This document shows positions 63,955 to 64,000 of a DNA stretch of 64,000 nt, in pieces; the first letter of the stretch is position 1; every line of letters starts with the position of its first letter. The notes beneath the pieces were generated by a model that saw nothing but the letters and a program-made list of their open reading frames with translations, was not told the DNA's origin and did no database searches. This stretch comes from Procambarus clarkii. Lineage: Eukaryota; Arthropoda; Malacostraca; Decapoda; Cambaridae. The stretch covers positions 10,086,183 to 10,150,182 of the forward strand of contig NC_091208.1 of NCBI RefSeq assembly GCF_040958095.1. The letters run 5' to 3'. Position numbers and translations under genes: made by a program.

Positions 63955-64000
63955 ATTTAAACATTTTTGGATGTTGATAACTGCAGTCTAATCCTTTCTT

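Larger units (their letters stand above)
60528..64000 (-). mobile_element. CR1/Jockey-type LINE, continues beyond the window
   Basis: Minus-strand element whose 3' end is a short direct repeat (ATCAACCAGGT twice). Reading leftwards it holds a CCCH finger, an APE-type endonuclease, a charged linker and RT. A 3' fragment of the same family lies at 33697-33931. Frameshifts separate the parts. The 3' tandem motif in place of poly-A is typical of CR1-like elements. The upstream end lies past 64000. Confidence 0.8.

Overview
This window is eukaryotic, repeat-dominated DNA. I found no RNA gene I would call functional, no operon-like organisation and no host protein-coding gene. Nearly every coding signal belongs to a transposable element, and most of the rest is tandem repeat. 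The mix suggests a decapod crustacean, most like a crayfish: long (AT)n tails on tRNA-derived SINEs, Penelope-like elements with GIY-YIG domains, DIRS-like and SCAN-type Gypsy elements, and a LINE whose 3' end carries a short repeated CCTGGTTGATA motif. The taxon is an inference from recalled repeat families and was not tested by a search.

Layout. 1-553: a SINE foldback with an (AT)n tail. 554-1234: a solo LTR inside (AT)n. 1409-8041: Gypsy-1, minus strand, two 1,750-bp LTRs with no difference seen, and an intact 964-codon Gag-protease ORF but no RT or integrase. 8067-10100: two Penelope-like 3' fragments, head to head. 10138-13860: an intact R2-like LINE ORF of 1,043 codons on the minus strand, ending at an (AT)n flanked by a perfect 28-bp inverted repeat. 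13874-15306: a solo-LTR candidate. 15307-22090: AT-rich DNA holding a decayed BEL/Pao gag-protease (minus), a tRNA-headed SINE and two more (AT)n tracts. 22090-23760: a dispersed repeat with internal units. 23846-24272: a tRNA-like head followed by a 37-bp minisatellite. 24289-24950: a LINE fragment carrying a short retroposon with a 15-bp target duplication. 24951-32664: a 33-bp minisatellite split by Gypsy-2 (25146-32380, minus), which has lost gag, protease and most of RT. 33110-37180: a 4-kb G-rich minisatellite. 37495-39815: a pyrimidine-rich 16-bp minisatellite. 40333-49897: a second 33-bp minisatellite array split by Gypsy-3 (41971-49615, plus), another Gag-protease-only element. 49898-52660: a 5'-truncated DIRS-like element. 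53240-54470: a second copy of the 22-kb dispersed repeat. 55027-59051: Gypsy-4, a mag-like element with short LTRs and internal deletions. 59057-60300: LINE ORF1 debris. 60310-60525: an inverted copy of a DIRS-adjacent sequence. 60528-64000: a CR1/Jockey-type LINE (minus) running off the window edge.

The parts relate by nesting. SINE tails and minisatellites host LTR elements, LINE pieces host SINEs, and a LINE fragment sits inside the G-rich array. The most notable points are: two distinct elements with the same unusual Gag-protease-plus-basic-tail design and no RT or integrase; four of the LTR insertions lying inside simple or tandem repeats, two with clear 4-bp duplications; and the 33-37 kb G-rich array, which is open in all three minus frames.
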